A DNA stretch of 64,000 nt from Carposina sasakii (GCA_014607495.2 CP053170.1:8618001-8682000), one strand, 5' to 3'; shown: positions 10,190 through 20,624, counted from the first letter of the stretch. Translations and numbers: made by a program. Notes: generated by a model not told the origin, from the sequence alone.

Positions 10190-13084
10190 TTATTGGCGGA
10201 AAAATTTTTCACTAAGCACACGCCTCGCTATGTTAGAACTGGTATTGAAGAGATCAAGCTCCACGCCTTTACAAAGTTCATTGAAGTTATTACCCGCTCG
10301 CAAAAGGAATGTATTCTGACGATATTTCGTCGATGCAAGAGGAACAGAAAGTGTATTGTTGTGTCGAAGAGTTTTCCAAGGTACTCTAAGATTAATATGT
10401 GACAATAGCTCAGGACAGTCTATAGCGCTGGAGGCAATCTTCATAAGAAAAACGACATCAGAAATTTCCCGGCGTTTCTCAAGAGGGAGGATATGATGTT
10501 TTATGCATAAGCTGATGTAATTTGAGTGACTGTAATAGTCCTTAGTACGATAGCATAAGTATTTTATAAATTTCTTTTGAATACTTTCGATACGTTCGAT
10601 ATAGACATTGTATAATGGGTTCCAAATCTGTGATGCATACTCAAGAATACTTCGAACGAAACAACAGTAGATGACTTTGATTGTTTTGATTTTGGTGAAG
10701 TCTTTAGAGCTACGCATCACAAATCCAAGAGCTTTGAATGCCTTAGCCGTAACTTTTTCCATGTGGACATCGTACAGAAGCTTGGAATCATGATATACAC
10801 CTAGATCACGGATGACACTAATTCTTTGCAGGATCTCACCCTTTAAGGAATAATTATGGACTATCAGATGCTTCTTACGGCTAAATGTAACAATATTGCA
10901 CTTAGAGGGGTTAAGTTCTAAATTATTTAAGTGACAGTAAACCTCCAGACGAGCTAAATCTGTTTGTAGTAGTTCAGCGTCAGCTGTCGATGAGATAGGT
11001 GCGTATATTTTCATATCATCTGCGAAACACAGTAAATGGGATGTCTGGAAACACTGGTCGATGTCGTTCACAAAGATTATAAAAAGTAATGGCCCTAATA
11101 GAGATCCCTGCGGTACCCCGCTTGGAATTGTAACCCAACTAGATATGTAATTGTTAATAACAACAGCTTGAGACCGATTGTCAATGTAGGAAGCGAACCA
11201 TCTAAGAAGATCTCCACAAATTCCAATTTTTGACAGTTTAATGAGCAGTAAATTATGCTGAATTCGATCGAATGCTTTACTGTAATCAGTGTAAACAACA
11301 TCAACCTGTACACCATTATCCATAGCCTCTGTGAGTGAATTGTTGAGCAATACAAGATTGGACACTGTTGATCGACCTCTGAGAAAACCATGTTGAGAGG
11401 GGCTAAACGAGTTTTTCAAAGCTGCATAAACCTGGCCATATATAATCTTCTCAAAGACCTTAGACACGATGCAAAGTTTAGAGATTGGACGGTAGTTAGT
11501 GATATCCGTTTTGGGGCCTTTTTTATGGACCGGCGTAATAAAGGCTCGTTTCCATAAGTTCGGTACAATTCCTTCAGCCAATGATCTCTTAAACAATATA
11601 AGAATGGGAACAGCTATAGTTTCAGCGCACCTAATGAGAAAAACAGCAGGTAACTCATCAGGACCAGCGGATTTAGAAGGATCTAATTTCTTTAACAATT
11701 CAATAACTGCATGGATCTCCACGTTTACTGTCGATATGTCATATGCAGTCGGATTTGTTGCCATCATCTGATGATTAACTTGGGGGCTTGGACTATCTAA
11801 GAAAGTAGATCGGAAGTATGTGGAGAACCCATTACATATAGACTCACCTGTGAGGAGCAATGTGTCTTTAAGTTTAAGACTACTAGGCATAGAATTGGAT
11901 CGGGATTTAGACTTAATAAATGACCAGAAATATTTAGGATTTACTTTAATAGAATCTTCGACTAGTTTAAGGTAATTTTCATAGCATGTTTTCTCCAATT
12001 TTTTAGCACGATCACGCAGCAATTTATAAGATTCGTGGTTCGAAAGATTACCGTAAATTTTGAATTTTTTATAATGTTTTGATTTTTCTCTTAGTACTTT
12101 TTTTAATGCTGATGAATACCATTTAGGAAAGGAACTTTGTACAACCAGTTTAGAGGGAATATACTTATCCCTAAGTCTCATATAAGTGTTATAAAATTGC
12201 TCAACCGCATAATCAAGTGATCCATTAGATAAGCTTTCGAACCAATCAATTTTGGAAATCTCAACATTCAATGAATCATAGTCACCTTGATGGAACAAGT
12301 ATGTGGTAAACGATGGACAAGGCAACGGCTCAAAATTAACAAAATCAATAAGCAGTGATATCGCGCCATGATGTGGATCAATGGGAAGACAGAGGGGATC
12401 GTCACTACAGTCCGATACGGTTACAGTATCATTGGATAGAACTAGATCTAAAATCTTACCCCGGGCGTTAAGAATTCCGTTATACTGATATAGGTTTAGA
12501 GTGTTCAATTCATCCACCAATAAGCATTCATCTTCAGTACGTGAATTTATAGGAATTAATGCATTGTCGCTATTCGCGCTTGGTATCCAAATTATGTCGC
12601 TCATGTTAAAGTCCCCCACTATCACAAACCTATCCCGAGGGCTATGCAGTATCACTTCGTTTAGTTTACTAAGAAAGTTAGATAATTGCTCGGAAAAATT
12701 AAAGCCTTCCTTTTGGCCACATAGGTATAAAACACATAAATGCAGTCTGGTTGTTGACTTAGTGCTGCGATCTTTCAAGGATAAGGTAATCCAGACATCC
12801 TCAGCACTAGAATGGAAGGAGGGTTGTGGTATAACAGAGAGATCCCTATGCGTAGCTATGAGAACACCTCCACCCATTTTTTGTTTAGTCGCAGCATAAT
12901 TACGGTCCCGTCGCCAGACCACAAAACGAGCATCAAAAATCTCAGTGTCCTTTATGCCCTCTAAAAGCCATGTTTCAGTAATAATAATTACATCATAGTT
13001 ACAAGCACATACATTTCTATAAAATAAATTCGTTTTGGTTCGAAGTCCCCGTACGTTCTGATAGTATAAACTAATACTAGCCAT
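10190..13084 (-). CDS. LINE ORF2: AP-like endonuclease and reverse transcriptase
   Basis: The 964-residue protein nicks target DNA and reverse-transcribes the element RNA at the nick (target-primed reverse transcription). The endonuclease domain (about 1-250) shows YYQNVRG, ITETWL (catalytic Glu37), VGDFN (158-160), LDLVLS and DPHHGAI (His239). The RT domain (about 465-770) shows NYRPISKLCIVSKVFEKII, SPSQHGFLRGRSTVSNL, YTDYSKAFD (Asp600), SGVPQGSLLGPLLF and FADD (687-690). All catalytic residues are present and there is no stop or frameshift. Start chosen at ATGGCTAG (13084); five codons upstream are open but lack an ATG. CR1 versus Jockey clade is not resolved. Confidence 0.93.
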   Translation of the reverse strand: MASISLYYQNVRGLRTKTNLFYRNVCACNYDVIIITETWLLEGIKDTEIFDARFVVWRRDRNYAATKQKMGGGVLIATHRDLSVIPQPSFHSSAEDVWITLSLKDRSTKSTTRLHLCVLYLCGQKEGFNFSEQLSNFLSKLNEVILHSPRDRFVIVGDFNMSDIIWIPSANSDNALIPINSRTEDECLLVDELNTLNLYQYNGILNARGKILDLVLSNDTVTVSDCSDDPLCLPIDPHHGAISLLIDFVNFEPLPCPSFTTYLFHQGDYDSLNVEISKIDWFESLSNGSLDYAVEQFYNTYMRLRDKYIPSKLVVQSSFPKWYSSALKKVLREKSKHYKKFKIYGNLSNHESYKLLRDRAKKLEKTCYENYLKLVEDSIKVNPKYFWSFIKSKSRSNSMPSSLKLKDTLLLTGESICNGFSTYFRSTFLDSPSPQVNHQMMATNPTAYDISTVNVEIHAVIELLKKLDPSKSAGPDELPAVFLIRCAETIAVPILILFKRSLAEGIVPNLWKRAFITPVHKKGPKTDITNYRPISKLCIVSKVFEKIIYGQVYAALKNSFSPSQHGFLRGRSTVSNLVLLNNSLTEAMDNGVQVDVVYTDYSKAFDRIQHNLLLIKLSKIGICGDLLRWFASYIDNRSQAVVINNYISSWVTIPSGVPQGSLLGPLLFIIFVNDIDQCFQTSHLLCFADDMKIYAPISSTADAELLQTDLARLEVYCHLNNLELNPSKCNIVTFSRKKHLIVHNYSLKGEILQRISVIRDLGVYHDSKLLYDVHMEKVTAKAFKALGFVMRSSKDFTKIKTIKVIYCCFVRSILEYASQIWNPLYNVYIERIESIQKKFIKYLCYRTKDYYSHSNYISLCIKHHILPLEKRREISDVVFLMKIASSAIDCPELLSHINLRVPWKTLRHNNTLSVPLASTKYRQNTFLLRAGNNFNELCKGVELDLFNTSSNIARRVLSEKFFRQ

Positions 13085-13573
13085 TAAAATAAACAACAAA
13101 TAGTAATATTTTAAGCAACTTGATATAAATAAATAATATTATAATCGAGTTCAGTTCATGAAATAATAAATCAATGAATAAGTACAACAAAATAACATTT
13201 AGGATTACACAAATACAGTACATTAGCAAGTGACACGAACAAGTACTCGTATATGGTAGGTGAGCGTGCGGTAAAAAGGTGCGGGTGATGGGTACATGAC
13301 ATTTCAAACTAATAGGCATAGGTGTGAGCAGGATCACTATATAATACTCAGTCTGCCAATAAAAGCTAATCATTGGAGGCCTAAACAAACAAGCCGGTTG
13401 CAGTCGAGAACAATAGCGAGGCGAGCCAGGTACATACAAGTCAAGAGTCGAAAACATTTTGAATATTTTAATAGGAAGGTTTATAGTGGATTCACGAGTA
13501 TTACGAGTAAACATGAAATAATGTGACAGAAACAAGGTCGAGCAATAAACAATGTAAAACAATATGTAACAGC

Positions 13574-14221
13574 TTAGACCATCTTGTTTAAATCTTCGTT
13601 ATTAGAAATAATCAATACGTGCGATGTATCATTCTTGCGTACGTGTATTTTGCAGAACTTGACCCAAACATATTTGTAACCTTTTTCTTTGGCCATTGAT
13701 TTGGTCCTGGTGAGCAAAATCTTGCGGTTGGGAGTGAGGTGGTCATTAACAAACACCCGTTGAGTGTTGCCCATGAATCCAATGTCACTAGCCAGAAGGG
13801 ATTTTTTGGTTCGTGCCGCTGCCACAAATTCTTCCTTCACGTAGCGATTAATAAATCCGACCACGATCGATTTTTCTTTCGAGTTTTGAGTCGGTACTCT
13901 GGCGATGTAGTTAATTTGCGACTTAACAATATTGTAATTAACAGCTTTACTCAAAGCCTCTGTTATTGAGAATAAGTTCTCACTGGCTTTGAGAGGGACT
14001 CCCTTCACCTCAACATTGCTCATCCGCGACCACTGCTCATCAGCTTCTCTTTGCTTGCCACAACCTGTCATTTTAATTTGAATAGATATAAGTTCTTCCT
14101 CCAGGTGTTTTATTGTGGCCAAACTGCTCTCTAGATTGGTTAGACGGCTATCGCAATCATCGAGTCGCGCGCTGTTGAACTCACAGGATGCCTTTAGGTC
14201 AGCTAAATCTTTCCCAAAGTT
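13574..14221 (-). CDS. LINE ORF1 (partial): coiled-coil nucleic-acid-binding protein
   Basis: This encodes an RNA-binding, chaperone-like particle protein of the same LINE. From the truncation point it reads a heptad-like coiled coil (LADLKASC to LEEELISIQIK), an MSNVEVKGVP block, then a basic C-terminal domain with LLASDIGFMGNTQRVFVND, LTPNRKILLTRTK and EKGYKYVWVKFCKIHVRKND. That C-terminal region resembles the domain Pfam calls Baculo_FP, which is widespread in insect LINE ORF1 proteins. The N-terminus, often zinc-finger-bearing in this group, is missing; the first codons of the open frame come from flanking simple repeat. Confidence 0.75.
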   Translation of the reverse strand, partial: NFGKDLADLKASCEFNSARLDDCDSRLTNLESSLATIKHLEEELISIQIKMTGCGKQREADEQWSRMSNVEVKGVPLKASENLFSITEALSKAVNYNIVKSQINYIARVPTQNSKEKSIVVGFINRYVKEEFVAAARTKKSLLASDIGFMGNTQRVFVNDHLTPNRKILLTRTKSMAKEKGYKYVWVKFCKIHVRKNDTSHVLIISNNEDLNKMV

Positions 14222-14345
14222 ACATACATTATATGTATATAATGTATGTATCTGTTTAAATAATATGGAATACTTTGTAATTATGATAGTGGTTGGTGTC
14301 AATTAGTTAAATCTACATTTTGACTAAAATAAGTTACTTATTTAA

Positions 14346-14596
14346 AACCGCGTGGTGCCGGCAGAGTAGAGTTTGTACCACTCCTGCCTGCCCGTGGGTA
14401 TCGTACGAGGCGATTAAGGGTTTCCGGGAGGTAGGCAGCAGCGCCTCCCATGTTGACAACATAGTCGGAAAATCACACTGCGGTCACCAACCGCATACCC
14501 AGCGTGGTGACTATGGGCAAAACCCCCCTGTGGCAGTAGCCTTGTGGCGTGCTCTGGGGGAGGCCTACGTCCAGCAGTGTACTGCAATAGGCTGAA
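14346..14596 (+). repeat. SINE-like repeat with RTE-type tail, near full length
   Basis: It starts CCGCGTGGTGCCGGCAGAG and ends GGCGTGCTCTGGGGGAGG, CAATAGGCTGAAGACGAAG. It lies immediately beyond the 5' side of the intronic LINE. Confidence 0.68.
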
Positions 14597-14829
14597 GACG
14601 AAGTTAATTATACCATAGAGAAATAATCAAACCACTCCATTAATCCACTAATAATACTTGATGATCTTAAGTCTTCTTAGATTAAATATTTACGAAATTA
14701 CAATCATTCGGATCTTAGGAATTTCATTAATGGTGAAGATGTCAATAATAAATTATGTAAAATCGGATCTTACCTCTCCTTCTTGAAATAAATTAATACG
14801 CTTTTTAGAACACATTAACCTACTCTCGC

Positions 14830-14977
14830 CATAAGATCCCTAAGATACTACTTAGCGGAATATAAATAAATATATAGATAAATTAAAAAACATCCAGGAC
14901 TCGGAAACAAACTACGATATTCATTAGGGTTGGGATTCGAACCAAGGACCTATACCAACTACACCAATCAGCCGTCG
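14830..14977 (-). repeat. tRNA-derived SINE, copy 2 (short)
   Basis: It has the same head as the other copies (ACGGCTGATTGGTGTAG and GGTTCGAATCCC), with internal deletions in the body. Confidence 0.72.
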
Positions 14978-15951
14978 GCTATCACCTTTCTTTCCCTCAC
15001 ATTAACAATTTCTACCACAGATAATTTACATGATTACAGTATTTGCCTACCCCTACGAAGCCAGCAGTCTTAACTAGGTCACAGGCGTCCACGCAAACGT
15101 GTAATCTGTCAATCTTGTCATCAGATTACAGGCAGCATAATACCCCAAGTTAATCTGGGCCGAACCGGGGGTCGCCACTGTGTACTTTACAACAACAAAA
15201 TAACGAGGTTACTATGTGAAACATAAAGTTTCTTCTTACTTCCGCATGCCCATAAACCCCCAGTCACTGTGCAGGATTACAGGCGTGTAATGATTATTAT
15301 TGTAATTTCACGTTTATTGTGCGGTTTCGTGTTTTATGGGGAAAACAGGAAGTGCGATTTTCTATTGTTTTCGGTAGTTAAACTAGTTTTATGAGAAACG
15401 TTGAGCCGCTTGACCTAAATCGCTGATATCAGCGAAATTAAATAACTTTCATTAATATTTACGGAACTATGTAAAATTTATGAAATTAGTGGAAAGATTA
15501 AAACACTCAATGCCTATGCAATTACAGAAACAATGTATACAGTTTACTAAATGATAATAATAAAAGAATAGAGGAGTTAGTGTTGTTGCATGTACTTATT
15601 ACAAGTAGGTACATACATATCACAGTTCTGTTGTATTCCCATATTCCTTTAGCCATTGTAGTACGATCACGAAATCACGTAGCCACTTATAACATGACGG
15701 TGGTCGACACATGACTGCTTTTGCGTAAATTTTAGAACTTCTTCTAACTTTGGAAATCCTTTCTCATCGGATGCCTATACATTTAAAAAAATCATTTTTC
15801 AGAGTCTCTAAATCAGCGACGAGCGTATATGAAGAATATCATGAAAGTAGATGAAACAAAATAGGTACGTCAGGGTAGCAAATGAAGATCCGTGATCTCT
15901 GTCTAACCCTCCGAGAAAAAGATAATTTATTGCATAAAATTAGGTACAATA

Positions 15952-16331
15952 CAGGGTGATTTTTGGTCGTCAACGTTCCCGAAAACTACGGAATCTCCTC
16001 GTCATCACGATCATTTTTCTCCATGGAAGCATACCTGGGAAGTGTCTGGTTTCCAAAATATTAGGGTCCAAAGTTGAGTAAATAGACTGCGTTTTTCTGC
16101 ATAAATGCACATAGACGCGCGTAGCAGGATTTTTTCACGAAAAATAATTCATATCTGTCTATAAAAAAACTAACATAAACACTAAACACTATAAATTTCG
16201 CACGATCAAGGAATTACATTTAAAAAAAAAAAAAAAAAAATTTTCCCAGCATTTTTTTTGGCATAAACTTACTTTATTTCATGTGTAGAATACGTACCCT
16301 TCGTTAAAGGTGGCCACAAAAAAATACCCTG
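15952..16331 (+). mobile_element. MITE with CAGGRTGATTTTT termini, copy 3 (full length)
   Basis: This is the reference-like full copy: it starts CAGGGTGATTTTTGGTCG, carries ATGGAAGCATACCTGGG in the body, and ends AAAATACCCTG. Confidence 0.78.
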
Positions 16332-16849
16332 TATAAATGGATAAATTAAAAATACTTAATTAATTTTATGTAGGTATAAGTTTGCACGCAACAGACAAAA
16401 ATATATACATATTAAGTAAATAACCCTTTATCCCGCAAATTGCCACGAGTTCAGTAAGTTATGTAGGAGCATAGAGGGTAGGAGTAAGTATACATTAACT
16501 TCCAAGTTATTTATTTCAACATTTTATATACTCAATTTATATGTTTAACCATTAAAGATGTGTGTAAAGAAGATATTGACTTTGACTTCCAGCGGCATTT
16601 AATTTTATAGAAGGCTTCGCTTGAATCCTCAAAAGTATTTCGCTATCCATTAATAAAGCGCTACAAATATTGGCAAATGATAATTATGAGATTGTGTATT
16701 AGAAAATTCAAAATTGGTCATAAGTGGCATCGTGTTGTACTTGGTGCTCTGCCTACCCCGTAAGGGATAAAGGCGTGATTATATGTATGTATGTATGTAT
16801 ATGTATTAGAAAATTAGGAAACCAATACTATATTACTTTTATTCTTTGG

Positions 16850-17081
16850 TGATACGGAGCTTCACTAGAATACATCAGATGCATCTCCTTCCGCGCACGT
16901 CGTAAGAGTCGGCTAATAAATATGGCAATCAGGGGCTGAACCGGGATGAGCTAGCAACTTGTCACTGATCATTTACATTTATCCCAGCTTTGCTAAACGT
17001 GCCTGTGGTATCTCCTTTATGATCCTGCAGTTACGCTATCCTATTATGGAAACACACAGCCGCATTTATATGTATGTATAA
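16850..17081 (-). repeat. (CATA)n-associated repeat
   Basis: This is a full-length-like minus-strand copy ending in TATATGTATGTATA. It lies just after a (TATG)n-tailed repeat. Confidence 0.62.
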
Positions 17082-18556
17082 GCAACTTAAGTTACCATTT
17101 GGTCATAGACTTAAAGAAATCTCGAAGCAAATTATTTCTCAGACACCTTTCTTTGTAATACTTGACGTTTAGTATGCTCCTCTTTCAGTCTTGTCGCTGC
17201 GTAGTTCTTGTAGGCAATAGACGACTTTGTCTACGAGACGTTTTGTCTGAAATGTGCGCATCTTCTTATATTTTGTGAAGCAATAGGAGCAATAGTCTGT
17301 CTTAAAACTGTCGTGACTCTGGTCTGCGCTCTCCCTCTCTTATATCGCGTGTGCGCCATAGAGAAAATAGTCTATGTGTATGATCTGCGCTGAGCCGACA
17401 CGTGTAAACATTCTACTTAATGAAATCTGAAAATACGCTTTATAAGCGCTATCTATGTATGTTTATAAGTAAACAATAAACGTTTATAGCATCATTACAA
17501 GCTGGATTGAAGCTATAAATACTGTTTATGAAGCCATCAAGCTAAGTCGGTTATTCTGATCTTTAAGGTTGACAGGAGATTTGCATTACATGGCAATTCG
17601 TGTTCTATTTTATGGCAGAACAAAGGGTTAGGAAATTGTTACAGGATTTGTCTATTTCGGAAGTTGATCATAAATATGTAGTTTTGTACATTTCGCTTTA
17701 TTTTAGAATGGATCATTGTACCTAAACACTATAAGCTGTATCTGGCTAGGAGCCATAAGAGCTCTATAAATAAGAAGATTTATAAATAACTAGCCAGCAT
17801 TCGCGTCTTCATCCCCAATTAACTAACTAGGCAACCTAACTACCAATTTTCATCAAAATCCGTTAAGTAGTTTTTGCATGAAAGAGTATCAAACATTAAA
17901 AGATCCATTCTTACATATTTTCACATTTAGTATAATAAATACCTACTGAGAAAATGTATGTAATTCTTTCCTATCTTCTATTTCTAGATTAAAGTGTTTC
18001 ATGGATCGAACAGAATGCACTACTGCATATGCACTCGTATACTTGGGGATTGTTGATAGCGCTCTGTAGACTTGCGAGCAATGGCGCGGAAGCATGCGAT
18101 AGTAGAAACCTGACTTAGAAATACTATATTAGTACTACTACAGATATAATATTATTGTACATACATAATCACTAATCTAAGTTTATACGAGTATACAGGG
18201 TTGAATATAGACCACTTTGTGGAACCTAACTACAGAATTTGACAATCGAAATCACATGGTGTATTATTTTTAGATAGTATGGAAAAAATTATAAACAACT
18301 TAGGAAAGTTCATACATACAAAGTTTTTCTGTCTCAAAAATAGATACAGCATCAACTTTATCCTTATAATAGCCTATCAAATAACATGTACTGTGGGTAT
18401 CGTACTTTCGAGAGTGGGGCAGCAGCGCCTCCCGTGTTGAAACTAGAATAGAATAGAATAGGTTTTTATTTGGTGATCACACACACAGATACAATAGCAA
18501 CAATGAGACTAAAGAAACAGGGTAGAAATAGAGACAGTGCAAATGTAATTAAATAA

Positions 18557-18760
18557 TCTATACATATAATAAAATTGTGCACGCTAATCTCAGAAACGGC
18601 TGAACCGAATTCGATGCAGTTTTCAGGAATATATTGTGACAGGTCCCACTTAACATATAGGCTACATATTTTTATTTCGAGAAAATGTTTTTATCCCGGA
18701 TATTTTCGACATTTTGTTTTTTCTGCAGTCCACGCGGACGTAGTCGCGGGCGACCACTAG
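18557..18760 (+). mobile_element. Helitron-like non-autonomous element
   Basis: It starts TCTATACATATAATAAAATTG-like sequence and ends in a GC-rich hairpin (GCGGACGTAGTCGC) followed by CCACTAG, next to T. The TC start, hairpin and CTAG end match Helitron rules (5' TC, 3' CTRR, A/T target). The body GCACGCTAATCTCAGAAACG recurs in many copies. Confidence 0.68.
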
Positions 18761-18778
18761 TATAAAAATATGTATATA

Positions 18779-19037
18779 CAGGATGTAACAAAAAGGGTAT
18801 GTTAAGCGAAAAGCTACGTAAATAGCCCACTGTAGAGAACCTATTCACAAAATTTGAGACTCGAAATCACATGTTTATTTTTCCTGATAGTATGGAGAAT
18901 TTTTAAATATCTCAGGAATTTTCATACAATCTTGAAAAATAAACATGTGATTTCGAGTATCAAATTTTGTGGATAGGTTCTCTACAGTGAGCTATTTACA
19001 TAGCTTTTCGATTAACATACCCTTTTGTTACATCCTG
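18779..19037. mobile_element. Palindromic MITE, full copy
   Basis: The arms CAGGATGTAACAAAAAGGG and its inverse pair, with AATAAACATGTGATTTCGAG and its complement in the inner stem. It is flanked by TA. It begins 19 bases after a Helitron-like end. Confidence 0.8.
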
Positions 19038-19183
19038 TATAGTGAAACACAAACATTCTAGCTAGAAGAACCGTGCACCCTGTCAGGAACCTGCCAGTTA
19101 CATCACACGCGTGTGTAGCCGCCAAACAGGTCCCTTTTCAGCTGGATATGCTGCTGAGACAGGGTATGGGTTGCCTACCATGC

Positions 19184-19354
19184 AAAACAGCGCTGGTTTT
19201 CAAAAGGGACCTAGGAGTGAATATAGTCCGACAGTAAATAATACTGCGGTTACCAACCCGCCTGCCCAGCGTGGTCACTATGAAAAGGCCCCTATGGCAG
19301 TAGCCATGTGGCGTGCCTTGGGGGAGGCACGTCCAGCAATGGACTGCAATAGGC
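19184..19354 (+). repeat. SINE-like repeat with RTE-type tail, diverged
   Basis: The 3' half (ACCAACCCGCCTGCCCAGCG to GGACTGCAATAGGC) is clear, while the 5' half is diverged. It ends about 50 bases from the donor side of the RGK exon at 19405. Confidence 0.6.
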
Positions 19355-19404
19355 TATATCTCAGAAACCAGGCATAAGGTACTAAGCTAGCATAAATAGC
19401 TTAC

Positions 19405-19591
19405 CGACTATTAGTAGAGTTAACAGAGGTGTTAGACCGACTGCGGCGGTTGCAGATGGAGTCGCCGCAGTTCACCACGCCGCCCTTGGTGGTGATGGAG
19501 AAGGTTCTGAGCCGGTACAGGTCGTCGGAGACGCGAGGGTTGTAGGGCTTCTCCGGCAGCGAGCATACTCGCGGCCTGGAGTGCTCTACCA
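19405..19591 (-). CDS. Rgk: RGK-family small GTPase, second coding exon
   Basis: The acceptor (CCATTTCCAG, ending at 19592) supplies TG to complete a Val codon. Residues 276-337 read VVEHSRPRVCSLPEKPYNPR, then a DDLYRLRTFSITTKGG segment, then RRSRSNTSVNSTNSR. The donor GTAAGC starts at 19404, leaving phase 2. The RLRTFS and RRSRSNTS blocks match the conserved region before the G domain in insect RGK proteins; serines in basic contexts like these are typical 14-3-3 or kinase sites. A SINE-like repeat ends only about 50 bases downstream in the intron (19184-19354). Confidence 0.87.
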
Positions 19592-19988
19592 CTGGAAATG
19601 GGCATGGGTTTTAGTCTATGCTAGGCGCAAACTTCTATTCTATTCTATCATAGCAAGCTACCGTACTATATAATAATGAACTATGCTGTTTCATTTAAGA
19701 ATTCAAGAAGTATGTAAGTGAACAGTAGATCTTGGGTCTAACCAAGTCCCAACCCCTGATATTAAGTAACATTTCTTGATTGAGTCATTAACGGCGAGGC
19801 AAAACTATTGAAGCTGGAAACATGATATATGAACTGAACATGAGCTTCCTTTTGTAGCGGTCCTATAAGAAAGGATTTCCTAATATAACGGGAATTCTCA
19901 AAATTACGCGGACGGGGTCGTGGGTGGCCGCTAGTGTATGTATAATAATAAATATGTTTTCGGTACATTGAAGACAATAAAAAATAAT

Positions 19989-20449
19989 CACTATGGGTGC
20001 GCCCACCACCGGGCCCTACACCCTCCACTGACCCTCGGATCTGATAACTCATAATTGCGACAACAGGCACTTGCACTAACTACAATCGCCATGAGAAACC
20101 AGACTCGAGCACCCAGCATGCAAGACGATACATTGCACCATTCCGAAATCAAAAACTAGATAAATAATGAATGTGTTGGGTTTTAGAGGTTCATAATAAT
20201 TGGTGGTTTACTAATTTACTAATTTCTATAATCCTGAGGATGCCACGGTTGTTGGCGAAACATATGTAGATTATTTATCTAGTTTTTGATTTCGGAATGG
20301 TGCAATGTATCGTCTTGCATGCTGGGTGCTCGGGTCTGGTTTCTCATGGCGATTGTAGTTAGTGCAAGTGCCTGTTGTCGCAATTATGAGTTATCAGATC
20401 CGAGGGTCAGTGGAGGGTGTAGGGCCCGGTGGTGGGCGCACCCATAGTG
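19989..20449. repeat. Near-perfect 180-base-arm palindrome
   Basis: The arms 19989-20168 and 20270-20449 are inverted copies differing at one base by eye. They start CACTATGGGTGCGCCCACC. The 101-base loop carries a hammerhead-like motif. A tail (AATGTTTGAACTTCCGAATT) after the right arm is shared with the second copy, so the element may extend to about 20496. Inverted part-copies and ribozymes are known in Penelope-like elements, but no protein domain is present to confirm that. Confidence 0.85.
20228..20274 (+). ncRNA. Candidate hammerhead-type ribozyme motif
   Basis: The segments in order are: stem I strand ATAATC, core CTGAGGA, an extra T, stem II GCCA with loop CGGTTGT and TGGC, core GAAA, stem III ACA-TA-TGT overlapping the last A, then A, and stem I return GATTAT. 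All core positions fit CUGANGA...GAAA...UH. Predicted cleavage follows A20268. The extra base before stem II and very short stem III make activity uncertain. Confidence 0.5.
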
Positions 20450-20624
20450 AATGTTTGAACTTCCGAATTGTAACGCCTAATACAATTTCATTTAATAAAA
20501 AATAAGGCTTTTAAGAACCAATGTCCAAAACGACATTTTATTTAATTTTTATCTGTCTGTATGTTTATTCACGTATCACGCAAAAACTACTGAATGAAAT
20601 GCGGTTTTTACTATCCTTTGTTCC

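Larger units (their letters stand above)
9931..14221 (-). mobile_element. CR1/Jockey-group non-LTR retrotransposon, 5'-truncated, ORF2 open
   Basis: The element runs on the minus strand: partial ORF1, a linker of about 490 bases, complete ORF2, a 3' UTR of about 220 bases and an A-rich tail (seen as T-rich sequence at 9931-9956). Its 5' edge near 14221 abuts a TACAT/ATGTA microsatellite. The 3' edge abuts a repeat whose family normally ends in (TATG)n, so insertion into that simple repeat is likely. The element lies in the same sense as the host RGK gene. The uninterrupted 964-codon ORF2 argues for a young insertion. Confidence 0.88.
6279..19404. other. Large intron of the RGK gene (13.1 kb)
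   Basis: It hosts the CR1/Jockey-group LINE (9931-14221), SINE-like repeats (7892-8119, 14346-14596, 19184-19354), a tRNA-derived SINE (14830-14977), MITEs (15952-16331, 18779-19037) and Helitron-like copies. The stretches 7000-7880 and 17080-17780 show no recognisable repeat or ORF and could hold regulatory sequence. Confidence 0.7.

Noticed and set aside
14320..14595. 91-codon frame ending in ALGEAYVQQCTAIG
   Set aside because: This is the SINE-like repeat with an RTE-derived tail, not a gene; the RTE-like residues are only the shared 3' end.
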